Assembly: GCA_015277795.1 (NCBI GenBank)
Contig: CP063848.1
Coordinates: 4,030,001-4,094,000 of the forward strand
DNA: 64,000 nt
DNA from: Massilia sp. UMI-21
GTDB taxonomy: Bacteria; Pseudomonadota; Gammaproteobacteria; Burkholderiales; Burkholderiaceae_D
Reading direction: 5' to 3'
Made by a program: the position numbers and the translations under genes. Position 1 is the stretch's first letter; every line of letters starts with the position of its first letter. Shown here one piece after another: positions 28,602-37,068 of this stretch. Below the pieces are notes generated by a model, which was given only the letters and a program-made list of their open reading frames with translations, was not told the DNA's origin and did not search any database.

Positions 28602-29672
28602 TTATTGAAGGGCTGCGACGACCGCATTGCCCATTTCTTCGGTACCGACCTTCCTGGTACCTGCTTCGTGGATGTCGGGCGTGCGCAATCCCTGCGCCAG
28701 CACGCGCTTGACCGCGGTTTCGATGCGGTCGGCCTGCTCTGCGCGCCCAAACGTAAAGCGCAGCATCATCGCGGCGGAGAGAATCGTCGCCAGCGGATTG
28801 GCCACGCCTTTGCCTGCGATGTCCGGCGCCGAGCCGTGCGAGGGCTCGTACAGGCCCTTGTTGTTCGCGTCCAGCGAGCTTGATGGCAGCATGCCGATCG
28901 AGCCGGTGAGCATGGCGGCGGCGTCCGACAGGATGTCGCCGAACATGTTGCCGGTGACGATGACGTCGAACTTCTTCGGCGCGCGCACCAGTTGCATGGC
29001 CGCGTTATCGACGTACATGTGCTCGAGCTCGACGTCGGGATATTCCTGGTGGACCTCGGTGACGATGTCGCGCCAGAACTGGAAGGTTTCCAGCACGTTG
29101 GCCTTGTCGACACTGGTCACGCGCAAGCCGCGCTTGCGCGCCGCCCCGAAGGCCACGTGGGCGATGCGGCGGATCTCGCCTTCGGCGTAGCGCATGGTGT
29201 CGAAGCCTTCGCGCTGGCCCGCGAACGGCCCGTCCGGGCAGGTGCGCACGCCGCGCGGCTTGCCGAAATAGATGTCGCCGGTGAGCTCGCGGATGATCAG
29301 GATGTCCAGGCCGGATACGACCTCGGGCTTGAGCGTGGAGGCGCCGCTCAGCTCCGGATACAGGATGGCCGGACGCAGGTTGGCGAACAGGCCGAGTTCG
29401 CGGCGCAGGCCGAGGATGGCCTGCTCCGGGCGCAGCGCGCGCTCGAGCGTATCGTATTGGTAGTCGCCGACCGCGCCGAACAGCACCGCATCGGCTTCCT
29501 TGGCCAGCTTCAAGGTGGCTTCGGGCAGCGGATGGCCGTGGGCCGCATAGCCGGCGCCGCCGACCGCGGCACATTCCAGTTCGAACGGTTCGCCCAGGGC
29601 CCGCAGGACCTTGACCGCCTGGTCCATGATTTCCGGGCCGATGCCGTCACCCGGCAGGATTGCGATTTTCAT
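28602..29672 (-). CDS. leuB: 3-isopropylmalate dehydrogenase
   Basis: A 356-residue NAD-dependent oxidative decarboxylase of the leucine pathway. [15 protein letters not shown] begins the fold. The substrate Arg cluster and the [18 protein letters not shown] catalytic Lys region are present, and the [14 protein letters not shown] and [10 protein letters not shown] segments follow. It is 14 bases after leuD. Order leuC-ecn-leuD-leuB. Confidence 0.97.
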   Translation of the reverse strand: MKIAILPGDGIGPEIMDQAVKVLRALGEPFELECAAVGGAGYAAHGHPLPEATLKLAKEADAVLFGAVGDYQYDTLERALRPEQAILGLRRELGLFANLRPAILYPELSGASTLKPEVVSGLDILIIRELTGDIYFGKPRGVRTCPDGPFAGQREGFDTMRYAEGEIRRIAHVAFGAARKRGLRVTSVDKANVLETFQFWRDIVTEVHQEYPDVELEHMYVDNAAMQLVRAPKKFDVIVTGNMFGDILSDAAAMLTGSIGMLPSSSLDANNKGLYEPSHGSAPDIAGKGVANPLATILSAAMMLRFTFGRAEQADRIETAVKRVLAQGLRTPDIHEAGTRKVGTEEMGNAVVAALQ

Positions 29673-29686
29673 GCGGTCTCTCTAGT

Positions 29687-30334
29687 TCAGATGGTGTTCG
29701 CCAGCCAGGGCTGGGCGGCCAGGTGGCGCGCCTCGAAGGCGCGGATCTCGTCGGCGTGGCGCAGGGTCAGGCCGATGTCGTCCAGGCCGTTCAGCAGGCA
29801 GTACTTGCGGAAGTCGTCGATGGCGAAGGCATGGGAGAGACTGCCGTCCACGCTGGCGATACGCTGGCTTTCCAGGTCGACGGTCAGCCTGAAGCCGGGC
29901 GTGCCCTCCACCGCCTTGAACAGCTCGTCGACCGCCTGTCCGTCCAGCACGATCGGCAGCAGGCCACTCTTGTAGCAGTTGTTGAAGAAGATGTCGGCGA
30001 AGCTCGGCGCCACGATGGCGCGAAAGCCGAACTGCTGCAGTGCCCAGGGCGCGTGCTCGCGCGAGGAGCCGCAACCGAAGTTCTTGCGCGCCAACAGGAT
30101 CGAGGCGCCCGCGTAGCGCGGCTGGTTCAGCACGAAGTCCGGGTTCAGCGGACGGGTGCTGCAGTCCTGGCCCGGCTCGCCGTGGTCGAGGTAGCGCCAT
30201 TCGTCGAACAGGTTCGGGCCGAAGCCGGTGCGGCGGATCGATTTCAGGAACTGCTTCGGAATGATGGCGTCGGTGTCGACATTGGCGCGGTCGAGCGGCG
30301 CCACCAGGCCTTCGTGTACGGTGAATTTGTCCAT
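29687..30334 (-). CDS. leuD: 3-isopropylmalate dehydratase small subunit
   Basis: A 215-residue swivel domain that partners LeuC to isomerise 2- and 3-isopropylmalate. [15 protein letters not shown] and [15 protein letters not shown] are signatures. GGGAG lies 6 bases before the ATG. A 41-codon entericidin gene sits between it and leuC. Confidence 0.97.
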   Translation of the reverse strand: MDKFTVHEGLVAPLDRANVDTDAIIPKQFLKSIRRTGFGPNLFDEWRYLDHGEPGQDCSTRPLNPDFVLNQPRYAGASILLARKNFGCGSSREHAPWALQQFGFRAIVAPSFADIFFNNCYKSGLLPIVLDGQAVDELFKAVEGTPGFRLTVDLESQRIASVDGSLSHAFAIDDFRKYCLLNGLDDIGLTLRHADEIRAFEARHLAAQPWLANTI

Positions 30335-30368
30335 GTTCGCTCCCGGCTCCTTGCCTGTTATCTGGTGA

Positions 30369-30494
30369 TTATTTGCCGCCGGCGCTGGTGACGACCTGGC
30401 CGACCTTCTGCACGTCCTTGCCGATGCCCGAGATGGTGTTGCAGCCGGTGAGGACGAATGCTGCGGCGAGTGCGAGGGCGATGACTTTCTTCAT
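30369..30494 (-). CDS. Entericidin A/B-family small lipoprotein
   Basis: A 41-residue lipoprotein precursor: [18 protein letters not shown] is a signal peptide ending in a lipobox (LTGC). The mature part [23 protein letters not shown] has the entericidin pattern. AGGAA stands 5 bases upstream of the ATG. In E. coli such peptides form a toxin-antidote pair at the envelope; here there is a single copy and its function is unknown. Its position between leuC and leuD places it under leucine-operon transcription. Confidence 0.88.
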   Translation of the reverse strand: MKKVIALALAAAFVLTGCNTISGIGKDVQKVGQVVTSAGGK

Positions 30495-30532
30495 GATGTT
30501 CCTGTTTTTACGGTGAAAACGGTATTAACGCG

Positions 30533-31933
30533 TCAGAGTGCGCGTACGTCGACAAAGTGGCCGGCGATGCCCGCGGCGGCGGCCATCGCGGGCGAGACCA
30601 GGTGGGTGCGGCCGCCCTGCCCCTGGCGTCCCTCGAAATTGCGGTTCGAGGTCGAGGCGCAGCGCTCGCCCGGCTCCAGGCGGTCGGCGTTCATCGCCAG
30701 GCACATCGAGCAGCCCGGCTCGCGCCATTCGAAACCGGCATCCTTGAAGACGCGGTCGAGGCCTTCGCGCTCGGCCTGTTCCTTGACCAGGCCCGAGCCC
30801 GGCACCACCATGGCCAGCTTGACGTTGGCGGCGCGCTGGCGGCCGCGCACCACATCGGCGGCGGCGCGCAGGTCTTCGATGCGCGAGTTGGTGCACGAGC
30901 CGATGAAGACCTTGTCGATCCGGATCTGCTCGATCGGGGTGTTCGGCGCCAGGTCCATGTAGGCCAGCGCTTTCTCGATGGCGCCGCGGCGCACCGCGTC
31001 GGTCTCCTCGCGCGGGTCCGGCACGCGGCCGTCGACCGCGGTCACCATCTCGGGCGAGGTGCCCCAGGTGACCTGCGGCAGGATCTCCGCGGCGTCGAGT
31101 GTCACCACGGTGTCGAACTGCGCGTGCGCATCGCTGTGCAGGGTGCGCCAGTAGGCGACGGCCTGTTCCCACTGTTCGCCCCCGGGCGAGAACGGGCGGC
31201 CTTTCACGTAGTCGATGGTGGTCTGGTCCACCGCGACCATGCCGGCGCGCGCGCCCGCTTCGATCGCCATGTTACAGACCGTCATCCGGCCTTCCATCGA
31301 CAGCGCGCGGATGGTCGAGCCGCCGAATTCGATGGCATAGCCGGTGCCGCCGGCGGTGCCGATCCGGCCGATCACGGCCAGCACGATGTCCTTGGCGGTG
31401 ACGCCCGCAAGCAGCTCGCCCTCGACCCGCACCAGCATCGACTTCGATTTCTTGGCCAGCAGGGTTTGCGTGGCCAGCACGTGCTCGACTTCCGAGGTGC
31501 CGATGCCGTGCGCCAGGCAGCCGAAGGCGCCGTGGGTGGAGGTATGCGAGTCGCCGCAGACCACGGTCATGCCGGGCAAGGTGGCGCCCTGCTCAGGGCC
31601 GATCACGTGCACGATGCCCTGGCGCTTGTCGTTCATGTCGAAGTAGGTCAGGCCGAAGCTTTTCGCATTGGCGTCCAGGGTCTCGACCTGCAGGCGCGAG
31701 GTGGGGTCGGCGATGCCGTGCACGCGGTCGGTGGTCGGCACGTTGTGGTCGGCCACCGCCAGGTTCGCCGAGGTACGCCATAGCCCGCGGCCGGCCTCGC
31801 GCAGGCCCTCGAAGGCTTGCGGGCTGGTGACTTCGTGTACCAGGTGGCGGTCGATGTAGAGGACGGTGGTGCCATCAGGGTCGGCACGCACGACATGGGA
31901 ATCCCAGAGTTTGTCGTAGAGCGTTTTTTGCAT
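30533..31933 (-). CDS. leuC: 3-isopropylmalate dehydratase large subunit
   Basis: A 466-residue aconitase-family subunit carrying the 4Fe-4S cluster. The cluster cysteines are in IGSCTNSR and in [10 protein letters not shown] near the C-terminus. [35 protein letters not shown] and [14 protein letters not shown] are typical. It is the first gene of the leu operon. Upstream lies an AT-rich palindromic region that probably holds its control sites. Confidence 0.97.
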   Translation of the reverse strand: MQKTLYDKLWDSHVVRADPDGTTVLYIDRHLVHEVTSPQAFEGLREAGRGLWRTSANLAVADHNVPTTDRVHGIADPTSRLQVETLDANAKSFGLTYFDMNDKRQGIVHVIGPEQGATLPGMTVVCGDSHTSTHGAFGCLAHGIGTSEVEHVLATQTLLAKKSKSMLVRVEGELLAGVTAKDIVLAVIGRIGTAGGTGYAIEFGGSTIRALSMEGRMTVCNMAIEAGARAGMVAVDQTTIDYVKGRPFSPGGEQWEQAVAYWRTLHSDAHAQFDTVVTLDAAEILPQVTWGTSPEMVTAVDGRVPDPREETDAVRRGAIEKALAYMDLAPNTPIEQIRIDKVFIGSCTNSRIEDLRAAADVVRGRQRAANVKLAMVVPGSGLVKEQAEREGLDRVFKDAGFEWREPGCSMCLAMNADRLEPGERCASTSNRNFEGRQGQGGRTHLVSPAMAAAAGIAGHFVDVRAL

Positions 31934-32049
31934 GGTCTATCCGGTGAACGCGGTACCCCTTGCGTGGGGACGGTTTTTGATTATGCCATAATTGTGCACT
32001 GCCGCACCAAGCCGGGGCAACGCATTTTTCTGCCAACCAATCGGAACTC

Positions 32050-32068
32050 ATGCAAATAATATTTGCAT
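32050..32068 (-). promoter_or_regulatory. AT-rich palindrome upstream of leuC
   Basis: ATGCAAAT-AAT-ATTTGCAT is a perfect inverted repeat centred about 126 bases before leuC. The half site ATGCAAATAA is repeated at 32080-32089. It looks like a regulator site; the regulator is unknown. Confidence 0.45.
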
Positions 32069-32086
32069 ATACAAGCGACAATGCAA

Positions 32087-32121
32087 ATAAAAAAAGCCTG
32101 AGCGGGCTTGCTCAGGCTTTT
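32087..32121 (-). terminator. Terminator of cheZ-cheA
   Basis: AGCCTGAGC and GCTCAGGCT form a 9-bp stem. On the minus strand it is followed by a run of T residues (the A run at 32087-32095). It lies about 190 bases beyond the cheA stop, with the REP-like pair in between, and a shorter T run makes it partly bidirectional. Confidence 0.8.
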
Positions 32122-32177
32122 GTATGCGCTTTTGTCACAGAGTGGAACAATCGCGGCTTTGCGCACTGCGGTAACTA

Positions 32178-32299
32178 CGTAGGGTGGACCGGGCCGCGAA
32201 AGGCGGCTCCGCCGTCCGCGCGTTCAAATTACCCATGAGCAGGCCGCGGCCAATCATCAGCCGCCTGGACGCGCGGTCGGCGAAGCCGACCACCCTACG
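32178..32299. repeat. REP doublet (REPIN/BIME-like)
   Basis: Two elements face each other, with outer ends CGTAGGGTGG (32178-32187) and CCACCCTACG (32290-32299). Each begins with the GTAG tetranucleotide typical of REP sequences and continues into its own GC-rich hairpin, for example GGTCGGC-GAA-GCCGACC on the right. No RAYT transposase gene is in the window. Confidence 0.6.
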
Positions 32300-32306
32300 A
32301 AACCCG

Positions 32307-34199
32307 TTACGCCGCGAGGCGCACGTTGCTGCGGCAGCCGTCCATCAGGAAGGACAGGCCCACCACCAGCACCAGTTCGCCCTCGGCCGAACGCGCGGTA
32401 CCGGTGATGCCCTCGACCGACAGCGCGGTCATCGGCTTGATCACCAGGTCGGCCGTGCCGTCCACCGCTTCCACCGCCAGGATGTAGGGCTGCGGGGCGT
32501 TGATGACGATGCCGACGCGTTCCGAGCAGGCTTCGTAGCCCAGCGCGAGGGCCAGCGAACGCACCGGCAGCGGGCGGCCCTGGTCTTTCAGCACCGGGGC
32601 GCCGCCGACGCACTGGAACTCTTCCGGCAGCTCGACCACGCGCTCGACGACGGCCATCGGCAGCGCCAGCGAGGCGCTGGAAGTCGACACCAGCATGGTC
32701 GGGACGATCGACAGCTCGATCGGCAGGCGGATCGCGAAGCGCGTGCCCGAACCCAGCTGCGATTCGATGCGGATCGCGCCGCGGTTCTTCTCGACCGCGG
32801 TCTTGACCACGTCCATGCCCACGCCGCGGCCCGACACCGAGGAAGCGACTTCCTTGGTCGAGAAGCCCGGCAGGAACACCAGCTGGTAGGCGTCGTCGTC
32901 GTTCGGCGCGCCGTTCTCGCCGATCAGCCCCTTGTCGATCGCCTTCTTGCGCAGCCTGACCGGGTCCATGCCCTTGCCGTCGTCCTGCAGCACGATCATG
33001 ACGCTGTTCGCTTCCTGCCAGGCTTTCAGCAGGATGAAGGCCTTGGCCGGCTTGCCTGCCGCGACGCGCTCTTCGGGCGACTCGACACCGTGGTCCAGGG
33101 CGTTACGCAGCATGTGCACCAGCGGGTCGTACAGGCTGTCCACCACGACGCGGTCGACTTCGGTCTCGGCGCCTTCGATGGTCAGCTCGACATCCTTGCC
33201 GAGGTCCTTGGCCAGCTCGCGCACCAGGCGCGGGAACTTCTGGAACAGGCGGCCCACCGGCTGCATGCGGGTCGCCAGCGTGGCGCGCTGCAGTTCGGCC
33301 GAGTAGCGCGAAGCGCGCTCGAGGGTCTCGGTGAGCGTTGCCATCAGGGCGGCGGCCGGGCCTTCGAACTTGAACTGCTGCAGGCGCTCGAGCAGCACGG
33401 CCGCCTGGTTGGCGGCCTGCACGGATTCGCCCGCCACTTCCAGCAGCGCGTCCAGCTTGACCGCGTCGATGCGGATGCTCTCGTCCTTGGCCGGCGCGCT
33501 TGCTGCGCGCGCATCGGCGACCTTGTCGTTCTGGCGGCGGTCGACGCCATCCCAGCCCGAGCCCCTGGCGGCCGGCGCGGCGTCGGCCGGCGCGGTTTCG
33601 GCCGGCGCGGCAGTGGCGGACACGGTGGCGGCAACCGGCGCGGCAACTGCCGGCGCCGCCGCGATCGCGGCGCTGGCCGGGACCACGGCGTTGTACATGC
33701 CGACCCAGTCGAGGCCATCGTCGCCGGCGGCCGGGGCGGCTGCCAGCGGCGCAGCGGCGGCGGGGACGGCGACGGGAGCAACCGGCGCCGGCGCAGCCGG
33801 CGCGCTCGCCGCGCCCTTGCCTTCGATCGCGTCCATCAGGATGCGTTCGAGGGCACCGGGCATCGAGGCCAGGCCTTCCGGCGGGGTGCCGTTGTTCAGG
33901 TCGTTGAGCTGGTCGGCCACGAAGCCGGACGCCTCGAGCGCCGCTTCGATGGCGAGCGGGGTCACCGGCGCGGCGCCGGTACGCAGCGCGTCGAACAGGT
34001 TCTCGGTCAGGTGGCAGGCCGCGACCAGCGCGGGCAGGCCCATGAAGCCGGCCCCGCCCTTGATCGTGTGGAAAGAGCGGAACACCGCGTTCAGCGTTTC
34101 CTTGTTGTCCGGATCGCGTTCGAGGCGCAATAAATGTTCTTCAACATTTACCGCAAGGTCCATCGCCTCGACGACGAAGTCCTTGAGCATATCGTCCAT
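32307..34199 (-). CDS. cheA: CheA-type chemotaxis histidine kinase without P2
   Basis: A 630-residue kinase. The P1 Hpt domain has its phospho-acceptor at His44 in FRSFHTIKGGAGF. A Pro/Ala-rich linker stands where P2 normally is (residues about 125-205). The P3 dimer domain follows, then the P4 ATPase (N box HMLRNALDHGVE, G1 VSGRGVGMDVVK) and a C-terminal CheW-like P5 domain. Lack of P2 suggests a lower-affinity or different response-regulator interaction. It overlaps cheZ by one base. No cheY, cheW or receptor gene is adjacent, so this is a satellite of a main chemotaxis cluster elsewhere (inference). Confidence 0.9.
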   Translation of the reverse strand: MDDMLKDFVVEAMDLAVNVEEHLLRLERDPDNKETLNAVFRSFHTIKGGAGFMGLPALVAACHLTENLFDALRTGAAPVTPLAIEAALEASGFVADQLNDLNNGTPPEGLASMPGALERILMDAIEGKGAASAPAAPAPVAPVAVPAAAAPLAAAPAAGDDGLDWVGMYNAVVPASAAIAAAPAVAAPVAATVSATAAPAETAPADAAPAARGSGWDGVDRRQNDKVADARAASAPAKDESIRIDAVKLDALLEVAGESVQAANQAAVLLERLQQFKFEGPAAALMATLTETLERASRYSAELQRATLATRMQPVGRLFQKFPRLVRELAKDLGKDVELTIEGAETEVDRVVVDSLYDPLVHMLRNALDHGVESPEERVAAGKPAKAFILLKAWQEANSVMIVLQDDGKGMDPVRLRKKAIDKGLIGENGAPNDDDAYQLVFLPGFSTKEVASSVSGRGVGMDVVKTAVEKNRGAIRIESQLGSGTRFAIRLPIELSIVPTMLVSTSSASLALPMAVVERVVELPEEFQCVGGAPVLKDQGRPLPVRSLALALGYEACSERVGIVINAPQPYILAVEAVDGTADLVIKPMTALSVEGITGTARSAEGELVLVVGLSFLMDGCRSNVRLAA

Positions 34200-35059
34200 T
34201 AGAACCCCAGATCGGCGAGAAGGTCGTCAACGTTATCCTGGTCCAGCGCCGTTTCCGGCACCGACGGGCCCTGCATCAGCGGGGCCGGGGCCGGCGGCGC
34301 CTCTTTCTTGGCCAGCTTTTCCTTCAGGTCGGCCGGGGCGCTGTCGCGCAGCAGCTGCGCCAGTTCCGACTCGACGGTCTGGGTGATCTTCACCACTTTC
34401 TTGATCAGCTGGCCGGTGATGTCCTGGAAATCCTGCGCCATCATGATTTCGAGCAGGCGCGCCTTCTCGGCTTCGGTGGCCACGTTGACGGCGCCGGCAA
34501 ACTGGCGGGCGTCGCCGGCCAGGGCCTTGAATTCGTCCAGGCTGAGCTTGCCCGAGAACAGGTCGGCCCAGCGGCTTTCCATGTCCTTGGCCTGCTTCGA
34601 CAGCAGGTCCTGGGCCGGCATGCCCTCGTCCAGGGTGTTCAGTACCTTGTTGGCGGCCTGTTCGGTGAGCGTGGCGACGTATTCCAGTCGGTCCTGGGCG
34701 TCGTTGATGGCCGAGGAAGCTTCGGTGAGCGCCTTGTCGTAGCCGAGCTCGCGCAGCGAATCGTGCAGCAGGCGCACGATGCCGCCCAGGCGTTCGAACA
34801 TGGCGTGCTCGCCGTCGCCATGTGCGGCCGGGGCCGCGGCAACCGGGGCCGCCGGAGCAAGCGGGGCCGCCGCCGGCGCGCCCGCCGCCGCCACCTGGTC
34901 GAACAGGGATTCGAGGTCGTCCTCGTCGGCAGCAGCCGCCGAGGCCGCCGCGGCAGCGGGCGCCTCGGGAGCCGGCGCCGCGGCGGCAGCGGGAGCGCTG
35001 GCGCGCTGGGCCGCCACTTCCTCGAATAGTGCGTCGAAATCGTCAGCGGCGTCGGTCAT
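34199..35059 (-). CDS. cheZ: CheZ CheY-P phosphatase
   Basis: A 286-residue protein. The helical CheZ core contains MMAQDFQDITGQLIKKVV, whose Gln is the catalytic residue for CheY-P hydrolysis. It ends in VDDLLADLGF, the conserved CheY-binding peptide. The first 80 residues are Ala/Pro-rich and contain two related acidic units (DDFDALFEEVAA and DDLESLFDQVAA). It is the first gene of the cheZ-cheA pair. Confidence 0.92.
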   Translation of the reverse strand: MTDAADDFDALFEEVAAQRASAPAAAAAPAPEAPAAAAASAAAADEDDLESLFDQVAAAGAPAAAPLAPAAPVAAAPAAHGDGEHAMFERLGGIVRLLHDSLRELGYDKALTEASSAINDAQDRLEYVATLTEQAANKVLNTLDEGMPAQDLLSKQAKDMESRWADLFSGKLSLDEFKALAGDARQFAGAVNVATEAEKARLLEIMMAQDFQDITGQLIKKVVKITQTVESELAQLLRDSAPADLKEKLAKKEAPPAPAPLMQGPSVPETALDQDNVDDLLADLGF

Positions 35060-35454
35060 AATCCCTGCTTCTCCATGGTGTTAAGTTCGCAATGAGCTTT
35101 GCAATACTGTATTGAACGTGCGGTGTTTACTGCGCCCATCCGGCCGCGCGGGCGGCATGCGGAATGGCTGAAATCTGCATGGAAGTGTAGCAGTGTGGTT
35201 GCCGTAGGTAAATCTCGGAGATGGAGACGCAACAAAATGGACAGCGAAACTTATTTCCGCGACAATTAAATCGCACGGTTCCTGAATGTTTACACAAGGA
35301 GGTGTTGTTTTTCGTAACGCGAAGGCGCGGCCGGCTGATTGTTGCTGCGCTGAAATAAGTGCCCAAGTTTGATCGAGCTCAACAGTTTGCGTTCTTGCAA
35401 GCGCCGCCACGCCATGTTCGCTCCAGAATGGCGTGGCCATTGGAGGAGTCAACC
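35060..35454. other. Divergent intergenic region between cheZ and uspA
   Basis: 395 bases, less GC-rich than its surroundings. It holds an FNR-like box for uspA (35368-35381) and a small palindrome CAATAC-T-GTATTG (35102-35114) 43 bases before cheZ. No gene was seen. Confidence 0.65.
35368..35381 (+). promoter_or_regulatory. FNR/ANR-like box upstream of uspA
   Basis: TTGAT-CGAG-CTCAA matches TTGAT-N4-ATCAA at 8 of 10 positions. It lies 74 bases before the uspA ATG. An FNR-type regulator is encoded 1.7 kb downstream. Confidence 0.5.
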
Positions 35455-35922
35455 ATGTATCGGAAAATCCTGATCACCACCGACGGCTCGGCCGTGTCGC
35501 AGCATACGGCCTGCGCCGGCGTCAAATTCGCGCAACAGATGGGCGCCGAGGTGCTGGCCCTGTTCGTCGCGCCCGATTACCAGTATCCGGTCTATGTGGA
35601 GATCATCCCGCCCTCCTATCCGAGCGAAGAGGAATACATCGCGCAGATGCGCCGCATGGGCGAGGAATACATGGGCAAGATCATGCGGTCCTGCGCCGGC
35701 GCGGGGCTCGCGCATGCCTGCATGACCGCGTTTTCCGACACCGCCGCGCTCAAGATCGTCGACGTCGCCGAGCAGGAAAGCTGCGACCTGATCTTCATGG
35801 GTTCGCACGGCCGCAGCGGCTGGGGCCAGTTGTTGCTGGGCAGCGTGACCAACAAGGTGCTGTCGCACACCACCAAGCCGGTGCTGGTGCACCGCCTGAT
35901 CAGCGAACCGGCGCCAGAATGA
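35455..35922 (+). CDS. Universal stress protein UspA family
   Basis: A 155-residue single-domain Usp. It begins MYRKILITTDGSAVS, and the ATP-binding motif G-x2-G-x9-G-S is complete in GSHGRSGWGQLLLGS, so it is of the ATP-binding class. GGAGGAG stands before the ATG at 35455; an in-frame ATG at 35359 lies upstream of the FNR-like box and is rejected. The box suggests induction under low oxygen, as for usp genes of other proteobacteria (inference). Confidence 0.92.
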   Translation: MYRKILITTDGSAVSQHTACAGVKFAQQMGAEVLALFVAPDYQYPVYVEIIPPSYPSEEEYIAQMRRMGEEYMGKIMRSCAGAGLAHACMTAFSDTAALKIVDVAEQESCDLIFMGSHGRSGWGQLLLGSVTNKVLSHTTKPVLVHRLISEPAPE

Positions 35923-36046
35923 GCCTTGCAGCCAGGCCCGGTCCCGGGGCGCCGCCTCCCGGCCTGGCGAAAGGTGGAGCAATGCCGGCGCAATCCTGTG
36001 TTAGCCTGCATCGGTCAGTGTCGCTTTCACCCTGAAGGATGGATTT

Positions 36047-36691
36047 ATGATTCGCATAGTCATTGCCGACGACCACACGATCATGCGCGAAGGCCTCAAG
36101 CGCATCCTTGACGGTGCACCGGATATCGAGATTGCCGGCGAGGCGACCAACGGCTTCGAGGTGCTGGCCCAGGTACGCCAGGGCGGCTTCGACCTGCTGC
36201 TGCTCGACCTGTCGATGCCGGGCCGCAGCGGCGTCGACCTGATCCGCCAGGTGCGCAGCGAAGCACCCAAGCTGGCGATCCTGATCCTGACGATGCACGA
36301 AGAAGAACAGTACGCGGTACGCGCCATCCGCGCCGGCGCCCAAGGCTACCTGACCAAGGAGAGCGCGGGCACCCAGCTGGTCGGCGCGATCCGCAAGGTG
36401 GCGTCGGGACGCCCCTATATCAGTACCGAGGTGGCCGAACAGCTGGCCCTGAACATCATGGCGCCGAACGAACAGCTGTTGCACAAACAATTGTCGGACC
36501 GCGAATTCGAGGTGTTTTCGATGCTCGTCGGCGGCAAGTCGATTACCGACATCGCCAACAGCCTGCACCTGTCGGTCAAGACCGTCAGCACCCACAAGAC
36601 CCGCATCATGCAGAAAATGGGCATGAGTTCGCTGTCCGAAATGGTCCAGTACGCCGTGGCGCACCGGCTCTTGTCTCCGATGAAGGCTTAG
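36047..36691 (+). CDS. NarL/FixJ-family response regulator
   Basis: A 214-residue two-domain regulator. The receiver has Asp8-Asp9, the phospho-acceptor Asp54 in LLLDLSMPG, a Thr in ILTMHEEE and a Lys in GYLTKESA. The C-terminal LuxR-type helix-turn-helix (LSDREFEVFSMLVGGKSITDIANSLHLSVKTVSTHKTRIMQK) is complete. AAGGA precedes the ATG. No histidine kinase is adjacent, so the partner is elsewhere. It is followed by a 377-base spacer with several palindromes, then the FNR-type gene. Confidence 0.93.
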   Translation: MIRIVIADDHTIMREGLKRILDGAPDIEIAGEATNGFEVLAQVRQGGFDLLLLDLSMPGRSGVDLIRQVRSEAPKLAILILTMHEEEQYAVRAIRAGAQGYLTKESAGTQLVGAIRKVASGRPYISTEVAEQLALNIMAPNEQLLHKQLSDREFEVFSMLVGGKSITDIANSLHLSVKTVSTHKTRIMQKMGMSSLSEMVQYAVAHRLLSPMKA

Positions 36692-37068
36692 CACAAAGAT
36701 GTTTTAGACACGCTGCGGCGCATTTTGTGCCCGCTGCGCCACGCTCCCCGAGGGTAGGAATTCCTACCCTCCTCTCTCCCCGTTCCTCTTCCTTTCCCAG
36801 GTTTCCCCTGTGGCGCCCCGTCCCCAAGGGTCGGATTATTCCTACAAGGCTGTCATCCTTCCTACCTACATATTCAGCACACGCTGATATCCGTGCCGGA
36901 CTCGTGTTGGCATACTGAATTCAGCGTTTCGACTTGCTTGCGATCCAAGTCCCAGCGTGAGCCAGCCAGCAGCGGGGTTTGCCTCCACAGCGCCGCCGGC
37001 CTGTTCCCTGCTCTGCTCCGCCCTGTGGTCGCCGCCTGAAACCCGCCGTTTTTCACCTGGAGATGAGC
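36692..37068. other. Palindrome-rich spacer before the FNR-type regulator
   Basis: 377 bases without a gene. It contains the 22-bp palindrome (36750-36771), TTATTCCTACAA (36836-36847), TCAGC-N4-GCTGA (36874-36887) and CTGAATTCAG (36915-36924). This is a likely control region for the gene at 37069. Confidence 0.6.
36750..36771. repeat. Perfect 22-bp palindrome
   Basis: GAGGGTAGGAA is followed immediately by its exact reverse complement, with no loop. The core GTAGGAATTCCTAC recurs as the half site TTCCTAC further on. A dimeric regulator site is likelier than a terminator, since no T run follows. Confidence 0.75.

Larger units (their letters stand above)
31934..32306. other. Intergenic region between leuC and cheA
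   Basis: 373 bases with no credible gene. From left to right it holds the leuC leader, an AT-rich palindrome (32050-32068), a terminator for the cheZ-cheA transcript (32087-32121) and a REP-like inverted pair (32178-32299). I saw no leucine-codon-rich leader peptide. Confidence 0.7.

Noticed and set aside
31934..32081. Leucine attenuator peptide before leuC
   Set aside because: No short ORF with a leucine-codon run and no antiterminator/terminator pair was found; the small hairpin near 31950 has no function I can support.
32178..32299. Inverted repeat as insertion-sequence ends
   Set aside because: Only about 120 bases, no transposase and no target duplication; the GTAG-plus-hairpin form fits a REP doublet better.
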